In this document: in pieces, positions 33,693 through 41,480 of the stretch
Position numbering within the stretch: position 1 is the first letter of the stretch
Layout of the letters: every line of letters starts with the position of its first letter
Origin: Gordonia aichiensis NBRC 108223
GTDB lineage: Bacteria; Actinomycetota; Actinomycetes; Mycobacteriales; Mycobacteriaceae
Direction of reading: 5' to 3'
Assembly (NCBI RefSeq): GCF_000332975.1
Contig: NZ_BANR01000031.1
Span: forward strand, 1 to 43,792
Length of the DNA stretch: 43,792 bases
Notes under the pieces: model-generated
What the model was told of the DNA's origin: nothing
Seen by the model: only the letters and a program-made list of their open reading frames with translations
Databases searched by the model: none
Program-made: the position numbers and the translations under genes

Positions 33693-34763
33693 TCAGCGGC
33701 TCGCGCGGAACACACGGAGCCGCTCGACCTCTGCGTCGAGCTCCGCGGTCTGCGCGCGGGTCAATTCGGAATACAACTCGACATCGATGTCGGGGCCCCT
33801 GCCGGGCCGCCACGTCCCGGCGAGCAGACCGTCGACGAGGACGAATCCCGGCGATCGGCCGTTCGGCGTCACGGTTCGTCGGTATGCGGCGTCGGCAGCG
33901 ATGCGGTAGCGGTCGGCCTGCGCCACGAGGATGTGGTCGAAGGGCGCGATCAGCCGCACGGGCGCCGGCTGGTCGGGGTCGGCGAGTCCGAGACCGTCGA
34001 GGTCGACAAGGACCTCACCCGAGGGCCCCTCGAATTGCACCAGTTCCCAGTCCGCAAGCATCTCGTCGAGGAGTGGGCGCAGGCCGGTCAGGCCCGACCA
34101 CGTCGCGATCGCCTTCGCCGACGCGGGGCCGAACCCGCGCAGATACAGGCGTATCAGCTCCTTTCGCGCTTCATCACCAATGAGTGCCGGTTGACCGGGA
34201 CCGATCCAGTCGTCGAGGAGGCGGTAGGTCGGCGCGCCGCTGCCCTTCCACAGACCACGGGGCGGTATCTGGACGAGAGGTAGGGCGCACCGCGCATGCG
34301 CGACCAGCGCGGCGGGATCCTCTGCTGAGTACCGTTGCGCCAGAGCGCGTTTGAGGTCAGCGACACTCATTGCGCGCCCATCGAGCAGGCCTGCCGTCTC
34401 GGCTTTGATCTCATCGGGCGTCGTGGATACGAGCGAGTACTGGCGATTGGCCCGCACTCCGGCCTCGATCGTCTCCTGGGCCAGGCCACGAATCCACCGT
34501 GCGTCGAGGCCGTCGAGCAGAAAGACGGTGCTGCGCAACAGCGCGATTCGAACCACTTCCCGATCCGTGAGCAGCGCATCGAGTTCCTCGGACCGGAACC
34601 CGTCGATCCGGGAGGCGAGAGCATAGAAAGCGCTGGACGGATCCTGCGATTGCAGACCGACGACGCGGTCGATGACCTCGATGGCGTCCTCGTCGACTCG
34701 GCTCAACAGGTGTTGACGGGACAGCAGGGTCCGGTTGGCCTGTCGCGCCGTGATTTGAGTCAT
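33693..34763 (-). CDS. Winged-helix DNA-binding domain protein (HTH_42/YcaQ-like)
   Basis: The 356-aa protein has the HTH_42 layout: N-terminal helices (TARQANRTLLSRQHLLSR), the family GLQSQDPSSAFYALASRI motif, winged-helix repeats (LLRSTVFLLD, KELIRLYLRGFGPAS) and a C-terminal domain with LIAPFDHILV. Members related to YcaQ act on DNA crosslinks; that role is inferred here. ATG 34763 is preferred, just after an AT-rich segment (GAGAATAATAGACAC) that may supply its -10. The Crp-like site at 34805 is 42 bp upstream. Confidence 0.85.
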   Translation of the reverse strand: MTQITARQANRTLLSRQHLLSRVDEDAIEVIDRVVGLQSQDPSSAFYALASRIDGFRSEELDALLTDREVVRIALLRSTVFLLDGLDARWIRGLAQETIEAGVRANRQYSLVSTTPDEIKAETAGLLDGRAMSVADLKRALAQRYSAEDPAALVAHARCALPLVQIPPRGLWKGSGAPTYRLLDDWIGPGQPALIGDEARKELIRLYLRGFGPASAKAIATWSGLTGLRPLLDEMLADWELVQFEGPSGEVLVDLDGLGLADPDQPAPVRLIAPFDHILVAQADRYRIAADAAYRRTVTPNGRSPGFVLVDGLLAGTWRPGRGPDIDVELYSELTRAQTAELDAEVERLRVFRASR

Positions 34764-34804
34764 AGCCAGCAGTGTGTCTATTATTCTCGCTAACCGCACA
34801 TCGC

Positions 34805-34820
34805 TGTGATGTCAGTCACT
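34805..34820. promoter_or_regulatory. Crp/GlxR-type site between divergent genes
   Basis: TGTGATGTCAGTCACT fits TGTGA-N6-TCACA with one mismatch and differs from the site at 31890 in one base. It lies between the minus-strand winged-helix gene (start 34763) and the plus-strand small membrane protein gene (start 34881), positioned to affect either. Confidence 0.55.
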
Positions 34821-34880
34821 CTCCGGGGTGCTGTCGGAACACCGATCACGACGCACCGACAACTCGGGACGAGGTTCTTC

Positions 34881-35030
34881 ATGGCCGTCAACGCTTCGGG
34901 GCACACACGGACCGCATCGCAGCGACCCGGCGTTCCGGCCGCGGTCTACAACATCCGACACTCGTGCCTCACGATCGGACTCAGCGTCGTCGCATTGCTG
35001 GTTCTGTTCTTCGCACTCATTCTCATCTGA
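34881..35030 (+). CDS. Small single-pass membrane protein (49 aa)
   Basis: The ORF has a polar basic N-terminus (MAVNASGHTRTASQRP) and one strong hydrophobic helix, CLTIGLSVVALLVLFFALILI, at the C-terminus. GAGG lies about 7 bp before the ATG. The pattern of a cytosolic basic tail and a C-terminal helix fits a tail-anchored small protein. No family is recognised. It lies before sodA with a gap of about 270 bp. Confidence 0.5.
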   Translation: MAVNASGHTRTASQRPGVPAAVYNIRHSCLTIGLSVVALLVLFFALILI

Positions 35031-35299
35031 CACCAAAGACGCTGAGCAACAGAACGTCTCGCGCCGAGCCCACTGTCGAACCCGCAGCGATACCTCAACC
35101 GCACTTGAGGTTAGTTGAGTCGGGATTGTTGCATTCCCCCATCGTCTGCGGAAGGCTGGAACTACCCGCGCGAGCGTCCACGACTCTCCGGAATGGGCTC
35201 GCGCGAGACCAAGAGCAGTAGCCGAAGCAGTACCCGACGGTATGAACGCTCGAAGGTTGAGCACAGACTCGAAGGTTTGAGCACAGAGAGAGGAAAACC
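35031..35299 (+). promoter_or_regulatory. sodA leader with a tandem 19/20-bp duplication
   Basis: The sodA upstream region contains two adjacent copies, CTCGAAGGTTGAGCACAGA (35249-35267) and CTCGAAGGTTTGAGCACAGA (35268-35287). They end just before the GAGAGGA ribosome binding site. The second copy has one extra T. A TATGAA at 35241 may be the -10. The rest shows no gene. The duplication may alter leader structure or place two regulator sites. Confidence 0.5.
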
Positions 35300-35929
35300 G
35301 TGGCTGAATACACCTTGCCGGATCTTCCGTACGACTATGCGGCGCTGGAGCCGCACATCTCCGGCAGGATCATGGAGCTCCACCACGACAAGCACCACGC
35401 GACCTACGTCAAGGGCGCCAACGACACCCTCGCCAAGCTGGCCGAGGCCCGTGAGGATGGCAGCATCGCAGGCAAGGTCTACGGACTGTCGGCGACCCTC
35501 GCCTTCCATCTCGGTGGACACACCAACCACTCCATCTTCTGGAAGAACCTCTCGCCGGACGGCGGCGACAAGCCCGAGGGCGATCTCGCAGCCGCGATCG
35601 ACGCGCAGTTCGGCAGCTTCGACAAGTTCCAGTCGCACTTCACGAGCGCGGCCACCACGCTTCAGGGCAGTGGTTGGGCGATCCTCGGTTACGACACCAT
35701 CGCAGGCAATCTGGTGATCCTGCAGCTCACCGATCAGAGCGGCAACATCCCCGCGGCGATCATCCCGATCGTGATGCTCGACATGTGGGAGCACGCCTTC
35801 TACCTCGACTACCAGAACGTCAAGCCCGACTATGTCAAGGCGTGGTGGAACGTCGTGAACTGGGCCGATGCGGCCGAGCGTTTCGCCACCGCGACCAAGC
35901 AGGGTCCCGGCCTGGTGGTTCCTGCCTGA
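35300..35929 (+). CDS. sodA: Superoxide dismutase, Fe/Mn family
   Basis: The 209-aa enzyme converts superoxide to hydrogen peroxide and oxygen. Metal ligands are His28 (MELHHDKHH), His77 (GGHTNHSIFW), Asp161 and His165 (DMWEHAFYLDYQ). There is no Sec signal; mycobacterial relatives are exported via SecA2, which cannot be seen here. The start is GTG 35300, with GAGAGGA about 7 bp upstream. Whether Fe or Mn is used cannot be decided from the sequence. Position matches Rv3846. Confidence 0.97.
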   Translation: MAEYTLPDLPYDYAALEPHISGRIMELHHDKHHATYVKGANDTLAKLAEAREDGSIAGKVYGLSATLAFHLGGHTNHSIFWKNLSPDGGDKPEGDLAAAIDAQFGSFDKFQSHFTSAATTLQGSGWAILGYDTIAGNLVILQLTDQSGNIPAAIIPIVMLDMWEHAFYLDYQNVKPDYVKAWWNVVNWADAAERFATATKQGPGLVVPA

Positions 35930-35947
35930 TCTCTCCGCAGATTCACG

Positions 35948-35979
35948 ACGCGGCGGTCACCTCCGGGTGGCCGCCGCGT
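35948..35979. terminator. Strong hairpin terminator between sodA and ecfT
   Basis: ACGCGGCGGTCACC pairs with GGTGGCCGCCGCGT around a TCCG tetraloop, with one G-U wobble in a 14-bp stem. T/G-rich sequence follows on the plus strand. It begins 19 bp after the sodA stop and can serve both convergent genes. Confidence 0.85.
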
Positions 35980-36028
35980 TGCGTTGTGTGCGGGTGTGAA
36001 CCGACGAGTAGAAAACCTCGTCCGACGA

Positions 36029-36775
36029 CTAGAGCACCACCGACAGCGTGATGGCCACAACGCAGACGATCGCGAGCAACACGAGTGCGACCGCGTCGCG
36101 ACGATGCGGGCGGGACGTGGTTGCGGTGAGTCGGCCTGTTCCGCCACGCGCGGTGATCGCCTCAGCCATTTCCGAGCTTCGTCGTAGCGCCGACGACATC
36201 GCGGCGATCACCATGTCCATGATCCCCATCTCGGCCGATGGGTGATCCGACCGGCCCGACGTGGGACGTAGTCGGTGGACCGCGACGAGCAGTCGGATCT
36301 CCTCGATCAACAGCGGCAGCCCGCGCAAGCACAGCGCGATGCACACGGCCCACTCGTCAACCGGCATACGCAGTGCGCGCAGCGGCCGCATCAACCGAGT
36401 GACTGCCGGAGCGACCTCAGCCATCGGCGTCGTCCAGATCACCACGACCGAACTGGCCACGAGAACGAGAGCAAGTGCGATCGCGCGGAGGAATACGATC
36501 GCCGCGGCAAGACCGAACGAAGCGTTCACTGCGACGCCGACCGCGATCAGCCCCCAGAACCACCAGGGCGGCCGCGGCACCGCGCCGAGGGGGATCCCGG
36601 CGACGAGGGCGGTGACCAGCATGACACCGGTGACCAGGCCGAGTGACGGCCAGGTCGGCAGGACCACGGTCATCAGCCCCAGCACGAACACACCGATCAA
36701 CTTGGTTCCCGCCCACAGCCGGTGGATCGGCGAATCCCCGGGTACCTGCCGCAGCGGGACAGTGCGCACGCTCAT
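36029..36775 (-). CDS. ECF transporter T component (EcfT/CbiQ family)
   Basis: The 248-aa membrane protein has about five helices (from LIGVFVLGLMTVVLP on). The cytosolic coupling region carries the typical Ala-Arg-Gly motif in MAEAITARGGTG, which contacts the ATPases. Its ATG overlaps the stop of the upstream fusion gene (ATGA), so T and ATPase-S proteins are made together. From memory, M. tuberculosis Rv2325c/Rv2326c are the matching pair. The substrate (a vitamin or metal) is unknown. Confidence 0.9.
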   Translation of the reverse strand: MSVRTVPLRQVPGDSPIHRLWAGTKLIGVFVLGLMTVVLPTWPSLGLVTGVMLVTALVAGIPLGAVPRPPWWFWGLIAVGVAVNASFGLAAAIVFLRAIALALVLVASSVVVIWTTPMAEVAPAVTRLMRPLRALRMPVDEWAVCIALCLRGLPLLIEEIRLLVAVHRLRPTSGRSDHPSAEMGIMDMVIAAMSSALRRSSEMAEAITARGGTGRLTATTSRPHRRDAVALVLLAIVCVVAITLSVVL

Positions 36776-39006
36776 GGCGTCCTCCTGCGAATCGCGTCGT
36801 CTGCGGGCCGAACATCGTCGGGGTAGGGGTTGGCGGGGTGGGAATCGGCGGGCGCGGGGCCGGCGGGTTGGGTGTCGGGAACCAGTGTTCCGCCGGCCAG
36901 ACGCACCCGCCGCGTGCAGAGTTGTCCGAGCGAGGCGAAGTCATGCGAGATGATCACGATGGTCATGCCGTCGGCACGCAGCTTGGCAAGCAGGCCAACG
37001 ACCTCATCACGCGCAACGGGATCGAGCCCGGCGAGGGGCTCGTCGAGAATCATGACCTGAGGTGCCCGTGCGATGAGGCCCGCGAGTACGACGCGCCTCA
37101 TCTGGCCACCGCTGAGCGCGTCGATCCGGCGGATCGCCATCGTCCTGGGGAGCCCGACGGATTCGAGTGTGTGCGCGACCTCGACCGTCCCGATCTTGAG
37201 GCCGCCGACAGCCATGATGTCGTCGCCGACGTTCTGCTTCTGCAGTTGCAGACGTGCGTGCTGGAACGCGAGCCCGACCTCGCCGACGTGATCGCTGACC
37301 GGCTCACCCCGCCCGGGGCGTTCGGGTAGGTAGAGCAGGCAACTACCGTCGGTCGGCTTGATGAGACCGGCCATGATCCATGCGAGAGTTGTTTTGCCGG
37401 AACCGTTTCCGCCGACGATCAACAATCCTTCACCGCGGTGCACGGTGAGATTCACGTCATGCAGCGCGCTCACCTCCCAGGGAGATCCGCGCAGATACGT
37501 GTGTCCGACGCCGCTCAGTGACAGTACGGGTTCGCTCGTCGGTTCCGGACCGGACACCACGTCACCGCTCGACGCCTCGTGCCACGACGCGTCGAGCGCG
37601 TATCCCCCTCCGGCAGCAGTATCTGTCGCGTGCAGTTCCGCCAGCCAATCCGGGCTGTAGGGCACGATCCGACCCTCGACAAGATGCACGATCCGATCAG
37701 CTGCGACGGCCTCGATCGCCCGGTGGGTGATCATCACGACGGCGATCCCGCGGGTACGCGGAAGCGCGCGGAGCACTTCGAGTAGTTCGGCGCGGCCCGC
37801 GGGATCGACCATCGAGGTCACCTCGTCGGCGATGAGCAACGCGGGATCGCGAGCCAGGGCGGCCGCGATGGACAGTCTCTGCTGCTGGCCGCCGGACAGG
37901 TCGGAGGTCTCACGGCCGGCGAGGCCGGCCAGCCCGACCTCGGCGAGCAGGGCGTCGACGTCGACCTCGGTTCCCTCCGGGAGACCCCACACGACGTCGT
38001 CGGCGACGCGCGCGCCGAGCATCTGGGTCTCCGGGCGTTGGAGCACCATGGCGGTTCCGCCGCGCCTGCCGAGCCCCGCGGCACCCGGCCGGTGCACGAC
38101 CCCGGTCGTCGGCCGCCTGCCCGCCAGGATCTTCGACAGCGTCGACTTGCCCGACCCATTGGCTCCGACGACCGCGATGAACTCCCCTGGCTCGATCCGG
38201 AGGTCGATGTCGGAGAGGATCTGGGGTCCACCGGGCTGATAGGAGAACCCGACATGCTCGAGTGCCAACGGCAAGGGCTCCACCCGCCGGTCGACGTCGT
38301 CCGCGTCGGAATCGTCGAGCGTGTCCTCGCTGGGGATGTCGGCGAGTCGGTCGATCACTGCGCTGAGGATCCACCAGCCGACCACCATCGTGATCAACGT
38401 GCCCGCCGCACCCGTCGCCCACATCCAGACCCACCAGTACGTCACCAGGTTGTCTCGCAGCCCGTTGATGCCGTCGGCCAACGAGTGGGCTGACGGAATC
38501 TTGCCCACCCACTTCGCCACTCCGCCGAGAGTGTTCGACATCGCGGTCAGCGCCAACTCGCGCAACGGCTTCAGGATCAACAGCACCACCACGGACACAC
38601 CGCCGATGACCGGCGCCGTGATGATCGAGACGATCAACAGCGTCGGCCAACCGTGTCCGCGCCGCTTGATCTCGCCAACGATGCCTCCGACCAGGGCTGC
38701 GCCGATGAGTGCGAGCGCCGCCTTCCAGCCGGCCATTGCAAAGCTCACCGCCGCGGTGGAGACCGAGGCTGCCACCATCGCGCGCGGCCTCGTGCGCGCC
38801 CCTATCAGCGCGAGCGGAACCGGGGCGAGCACACGAACAGCACCTGCCAGAGGGATGACCGAACCGATGACGACCGCCGCGACCGCGAGGCCGCCGAAGA
38901 TCGCTATCCAGGCGATCTCGAGCGGGCGTAACGCGCCGCGAGTCCTCGCGCCTGGCATTTCGGACGTTGAGTGCACGTATCCATAGTGCCTGGCCGCTCC
39001 GACCAT
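36772..39006 (-). CDS. ECF transporter fusion: S-like membrane domain plus two ATPases
   Basis: The protein of about 744 aa fuses an N-terminal membrane S-like domain (about 25-225, six helices) to two ABC ATPases. The first has Walker A GANGSGKST (281-288) and LSGGQ (370-374) with IADEVTS in place of the usual DEPTS. The second has GGNGSGKTT, LSGGQMRR and LDEPLAGLDP. With EcfT it forms a full ECF uptake system in one operon. The start is uncertain: ATG 39006, GTG 38976 and ATG 38958 are all possible. The substrate is unknown. Confidence 0.9.
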   Translation of the reverse strand: MVGAARHYGYVHSTSEMPGARTRGALRPLEIAWIAIFGGLAVAAVVIGSVIPLAGAVRVLAPVPLALIGARTRPRAMVAASVSTAAVSFAMAGWKAALALIGAALVGGIVGEIKRRGHGWPTLLIVSIITAPVIGGVSVVVLLILKPLRELALTAMSNTLGGVAKWVGKIPSAHSLADGINGLRDNLVTYWWVWMWATGAAGTLITMVVGWWILSAVIDRLADIPSEDTLDDSDADDVDRRVEPLPLALEHVGFSYQPGGPQILSDIDLRIEPGEFIAVVGANGSGKSTLSKILAGRRPTTGVVHRPGAAGLGRRGGTAMVLQRPETQMLGARVADDVVWGLPEGTEVDVDALLAEVGLAGLAGRETSDLSGGQQQRLSIAAALARDPALLIADEVTSMVDPAGRAELLEVLRALPRTRGIAVVMITHRAIEAVAADRIVHLVEGRIVPYSPDWLAELHATDTAAGGGYALDASWHEASSGDVVSGPEPTSEPVLSLSGVGHTYLRGSPWEVSALHDVNLTVHRGEGLLIVGGNGSGKTTLAWIMAGLIKPTDGSCLLYLPERPGRGEPVSDHVGEVGLAFQHARLQLQKQNVGDDIMAVGGLKIGTVEVAHTLESVGLPRTMAIRRIDALSGGQMRRVVLAGLIARAPQVMILDEPLAGLDPVARDEVVGLLAKLRADGMTIVIISHDFASLGQLCTRRVRLAGGTLVPDTQPAGPAPADSHPANPYPDDVRPADDAIRRRTP

Positions 39007-39025
39007 GCCTGTGCCGCACCTGTCG

Positions 39026-39038
39026 TTACACCGTGTAA
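39026..39038. promoter_or_regulatory. Palindrome TTACAC-C-GTGTAA in divergent promoter region
   Basis: A perfect 6-bp inverted repeat with a 1-base centre resembles TetR-family operators. A second inverted repeat, CGAAGCG...CGCTTCG (39040-39064), follows. Both lie between the ECF fusion gene and the gene at 39122, so they could control either. Confidence 0.4.
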
Positions 39039-39121
39039 ACGAAGCGTCACAACACGGCGCTTCGGCTGGACGACGCCGCGCCACTGGTGGATTCTCATGT
39101 CACGAACAGGGAGGTCAGAAC

Positions 39122-39646
39122 ATGCAATCCTCTGTACCGATCGGGCTCACACCGGTTCATCAGCACGGGCATCTGAATGGAATCGTCATTTCCGGGCGCT
39201 GGCCGGAGTCGACGCTCGAATGGACCCAGACGCTCGTGGCCTCCGTGCGGATCGCATGTCGCCCCGGATTCCTGCCGACCACGACGATCTTCCGGGTGGT
39301 CGAGGACCGTCCCGACGACCTCGACGAACCCGCTGTCGGCATGATGGTGGCCGTCGGCAACGTCATCGACGACAGCTTCGTCGAAGCCGGTCGTCTCGAC
39401 AGCAACCCGCCGGCGCTGGTGATGCTGCATCCGCCGTCGCGCACGCGACCGTCGCTTCCCGAGTGCGCCGACGTCGCGTCGGGCTGCGTGTTGCTGCCCG
39501 GGCTTCCCGAATTGGGTCTCGAGCATCGCGCGGGGTGGGCAGAGGCAGAGGCCGACGGCACAGTGGTCACCCTGCGCAACAAGGTCGGGATAGATCCCAA
39601 CGCCGACCCCGATACCGCGGTCCTCGCCATGCTGCTGATCGCCTGA
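39122..39646 (+). CDS. Hypothetical protein
   Basis: The 174-aa protein starts at ATG 39122 after a strong GGGAGG ribosome binding site. It is soluble and mixed alpha/beta, with segments GIVISGRWPESTLEWTQTLV, AVGMMVAVGNVIDDSFVEAG and LPGLPELGLEHRAGWAE. I do not recognise a family. Conserved-looking Trp and Gly positions suggest a compact fold. It is divergent from the ECF genes. Its function is unknown. Confidence 0.65.
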   Translation: MQSSVPIGLTPVHQHGHLNGIVISGRWPESTLEWTQTLVASVRIACRPGFLPTTTIFRVVEDRPDDLDEPAVGMMVAVGNVIDDSFVEAGRLDSNPPALVMLHPPSRTRPSLPECADVASGCVLLPGLPELGLEHRAGWAEAEADGTVVTLRNKVGIDPNADPDTAVLAMLLIA

Positions 39647-39741
39647 GACCACCAGGAGGACTCTTCTACGGGTCCCCGAACTTCAGGTTTTGTGCCTCCT
39701 ACCTGCATGGATGCGGGTTTGCGATCTGTTGCAATCGCCGG

Positions 39742-39760
39742 TGAGGTCTGGCTAACCTCG
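39742..39760 (+). promoter_or_regulatory. Candidate DtxR-type (IdeR/MntR) box
   Basis: TGAGGTCTGGCTAACCTCG matches TTAGGTTAGGCTAACCTAA at 14 of 19 positions, with a perfect GGCTAACCT half. It ends 5 bp before the exporter's ATG at 39766. An internal GAGGT...ACCTC stem is also present. Confidence 0.4.
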
Positions 39761-39765
39761 AACCC

Positions 39766-40491
39766 ATGATTGCTGCCCTTCTGCTGAGTTTCGGCGTGAT
39801 CTTCGTCGCCGAACTCGGCGACAAGTCGCAGCTGATGGCCATGACCTACGCACTGCGCTACAAGTGGTGGGTCGTCCTTCTCGCCATCACCGTGGCAACC
39901 ACCGCGGTGCATGCCGTGTCCGTGTTCTTCGGACATTTCCTCGGTCTCTCGATCCCGTCGAACGTCATGTCGATCGTGGCGGGCATCGCCATGCTCATCT
40001 TCGGCCTGTGGACGCTTCGCGGAGACAGTCTCGACGACGACGAGCAAGGCAAGGCGGACCGCGTCGGCACGTCGGTGTTCCTCGCGGTGATGTCGTCGTT
40101 CTTCCTCGCCGAACTCGGTGACAAGACCATGCTGGCCACCATCACCCTCTCGGCGCACAGCAACTGGCTCGGCGTGTGGATCGGCTCGACCATCGGCATG
40201 GTGGCCGCAGACGCACTGGCCATCGCCGTCGGCGCCCTGCTCGGCAAGCACCTACCCGAGCGGACCATCGCCATCGGCGCGTCCGTGTTGTTCTTCGGGT
40301 TCGCCGCGTGGTTGCTCTTCGAGGGACTGCGCGACTCGTCATCGGTCATCGTCATCGCGACGGTGTCTGCCGTGGTGGCCATCGTCGGTATCGGCTCGTA
40401 CTACATCCAGCGCGTGCATCGGGCGCGCTCCGACGCCGAGACACCCGATTCAGACGAGGTCCGGACCGGATCGGGTTCTGAGCTGCAGTAA
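39766..40491 (+). CDS. TMEM165/GDT1 (UPF0016) cation exporter
   Basis: The 241-aa membrane protein has two repeats, each with the signature acidic motif: ELGDKS (16-21) and ELGDKT (116-121), set in about six helices. In this family the motifs bind Mn2+ or Ca2+ for export or antiport. An acidic cytosolic loop (DSLDDDEQGK) separates the repeats. The DtxR-type box upstream suggests metal-linked regulation, but no yybP-ykoY riboswitch was recognised. Mn2+ export is the most likely role, by family knowledge. Confidence 0.9.
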   Translation: MIAALLLSFGVIFVAELGDKSQLMAMTYALRYKWWVVLLAITVATTAVHAVSVFFGHFLGLSIPSNVMSIVAGIAMLIFGLWTLRGDSLDDDEQGKADRVGTSVFLAVMSSFFLAELGDKTMLATITLSAHSNWLGVWIGSTIGMVAADALAIAVGALLGKHLPERTIAIGASVLFFGFAAWLLFEGLRDSSSVIVIATVSAVVAIVGIGSYYIQRVHRARSDAETPDSDEVRTGSGSELQ

Positions 40492-40615
40492 TACTGCGCG
40501 CTCCCCCTGTTTCCCGAGCGATCGGTCGGTTTTACTAGGGGTTCCTTCTATCCGGCGGCGCGGCCCCCTTTATGGTGATGCACACCGACCTGCCGATCGA
40601 AAGGACTCTCACCCG

Positions 40616-41377
40616 ATGGACATCTCCGGCTCCTCAGTACTCGTCACCGGTGCCGCGTCAGGCCTCGGCGCTGCCACCGCCACGCGTTTCGCCGCAGCAG
40701 GCGCCACGGTGTTCGGCCTCGACCTGCAGCCGTCGATCGACAAAGCCGACAGGATCGACGGTGTCACCCTCATCCCGACCGACGTCACCGACGAAGCGCA
40801 GGTGGGCGCTGCAATCGGTCAGATCGCCGATTCGGGCCGACCGCTCCGGGTTGCCGTCAACTGCGCAGGCGTCGGGTGGGCGTCGCGCATCCTGACCAAG
40901 GAGGGCCCTCACGATCTCGATCTCTTCCGCAAGATCATCGACATCAACCTCGTCGGCACCTTCAACGTGCTGCGGCTGGCAGCGAACCAGATGAAGGACG
41001 AACCTGTCGTCGACGACGACGGGCAACGGGGTGTCATCGTCAACACCGCATCGGTCGCCGCGTTCGAAGGACAGATCGGCCAGATCGCCTACGCGGCGTC
41101 GAAGGGCGGAGTCCACGCGATGACCATCTCGGCAGCACGCGATCTGGCCCGCGTCGGCGTCCGGGTCTGCACGATCGCGCCCGGAACCATCAGCACCCCG
41201 ATGCTCGCAGGCATCACACCCGAGTTCCAGAAGACGCTTGCGGAGGCCATCCCCTTCCCGCACCGCCTCGGCGAGCCGGCAGAGTACGCCGAACTCGCGG
41301 AGTTCATCGTCACGCACAACTACCTCAACGGCGAGACCATCCGGATGGACGGCGCACTGCGCATGGCCCCGCGCTGA
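40616..41377 (+). CDS. SDR family dehydrogenase (HSD10/3-hydroxyacyl-CoA type)
   Basis: The 253-aa short-chain dehydrogenase has the cofactor motif TGAASGLG (11-18), Asn111, Ser146, Tyr159 and Lys163 as the catalytic tetrad. NAD+ is favoured by Asp36 after the second strand (FGLDL). Overall it resembles type II 3-hydroxyacyl-CoA dehydrogenases of isoleucine or fatty acid breakdown; the substrate is inferred. ATG 40616 is preceded by AAGGA. It ends in the multi-stem terminator at 41388. Confidence 0.92.
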   Translation: MDISGSSVLVTGAASGLGAATATRFAAAGATVFGLDLQPSIDKADRIDGVTLIPTDVTDEAQVGAAIGQIADSGRPLRVAVNCAGVGWASRILTKEGPHDLDLFRKIIDINLVGTFNVLRLAANQMKDEPVVDDDGQRGVIVNTASVAAFEGQIGQIAYAASKGGVHAMTISAARDLARVGVRVCTIAPGTISTPMLAGITPEFQKTLAEAIPFPHRLGEPAEYAELAEFIVTHNYLNGETIRMDGALRMAPR

Positions 41378-41387
41378 GCGTCCGAAC

Positions 41388-41479
41388 CTCGTGAGCGCCA
41401 CGCTCACGAGCGCCGACCCCTCGTGAGCGCTGCCCCCTCACGCGCACCATGAACCCGGTGCGACCGCGCTCGCGAGGGG
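41388..41479. terminator. Bidirectional multi-stem terminator
   Basis: Stem 1 is CTCGTGAGC/GCTCACGAG (41388-41410) with a 5-base loop. Stem 2 is CCCCTCGTGAGCG/CGCTCGCGAGGGG (41417-41479), 12 of 13 matched, with an inner GCACC/GGTGC hairpin. It fills the space between the convergent SDR and DUF6545 genes. Confidence 0.8.
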
Positions 41480-41480
41480 T

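Noticed and set aside
35106..35128. Second iron box upstream of sodA
   Set aside because: Only the first half (TGAGGTTAG) matches; the other half of the palindrome is lost.
39647..39765. yybP-ykoY manganese riboswitch before the exporter
   Set aside because: The conserved loops of that riboswitch were not found; only a short stem and a DtxR-like half-site are present.
39160..40251. Minus-strand frame of 363 aa over the genes at 39122 and 39766
   Set aside because: It spans two plus-strand genes and their gap, with no domain pattern.
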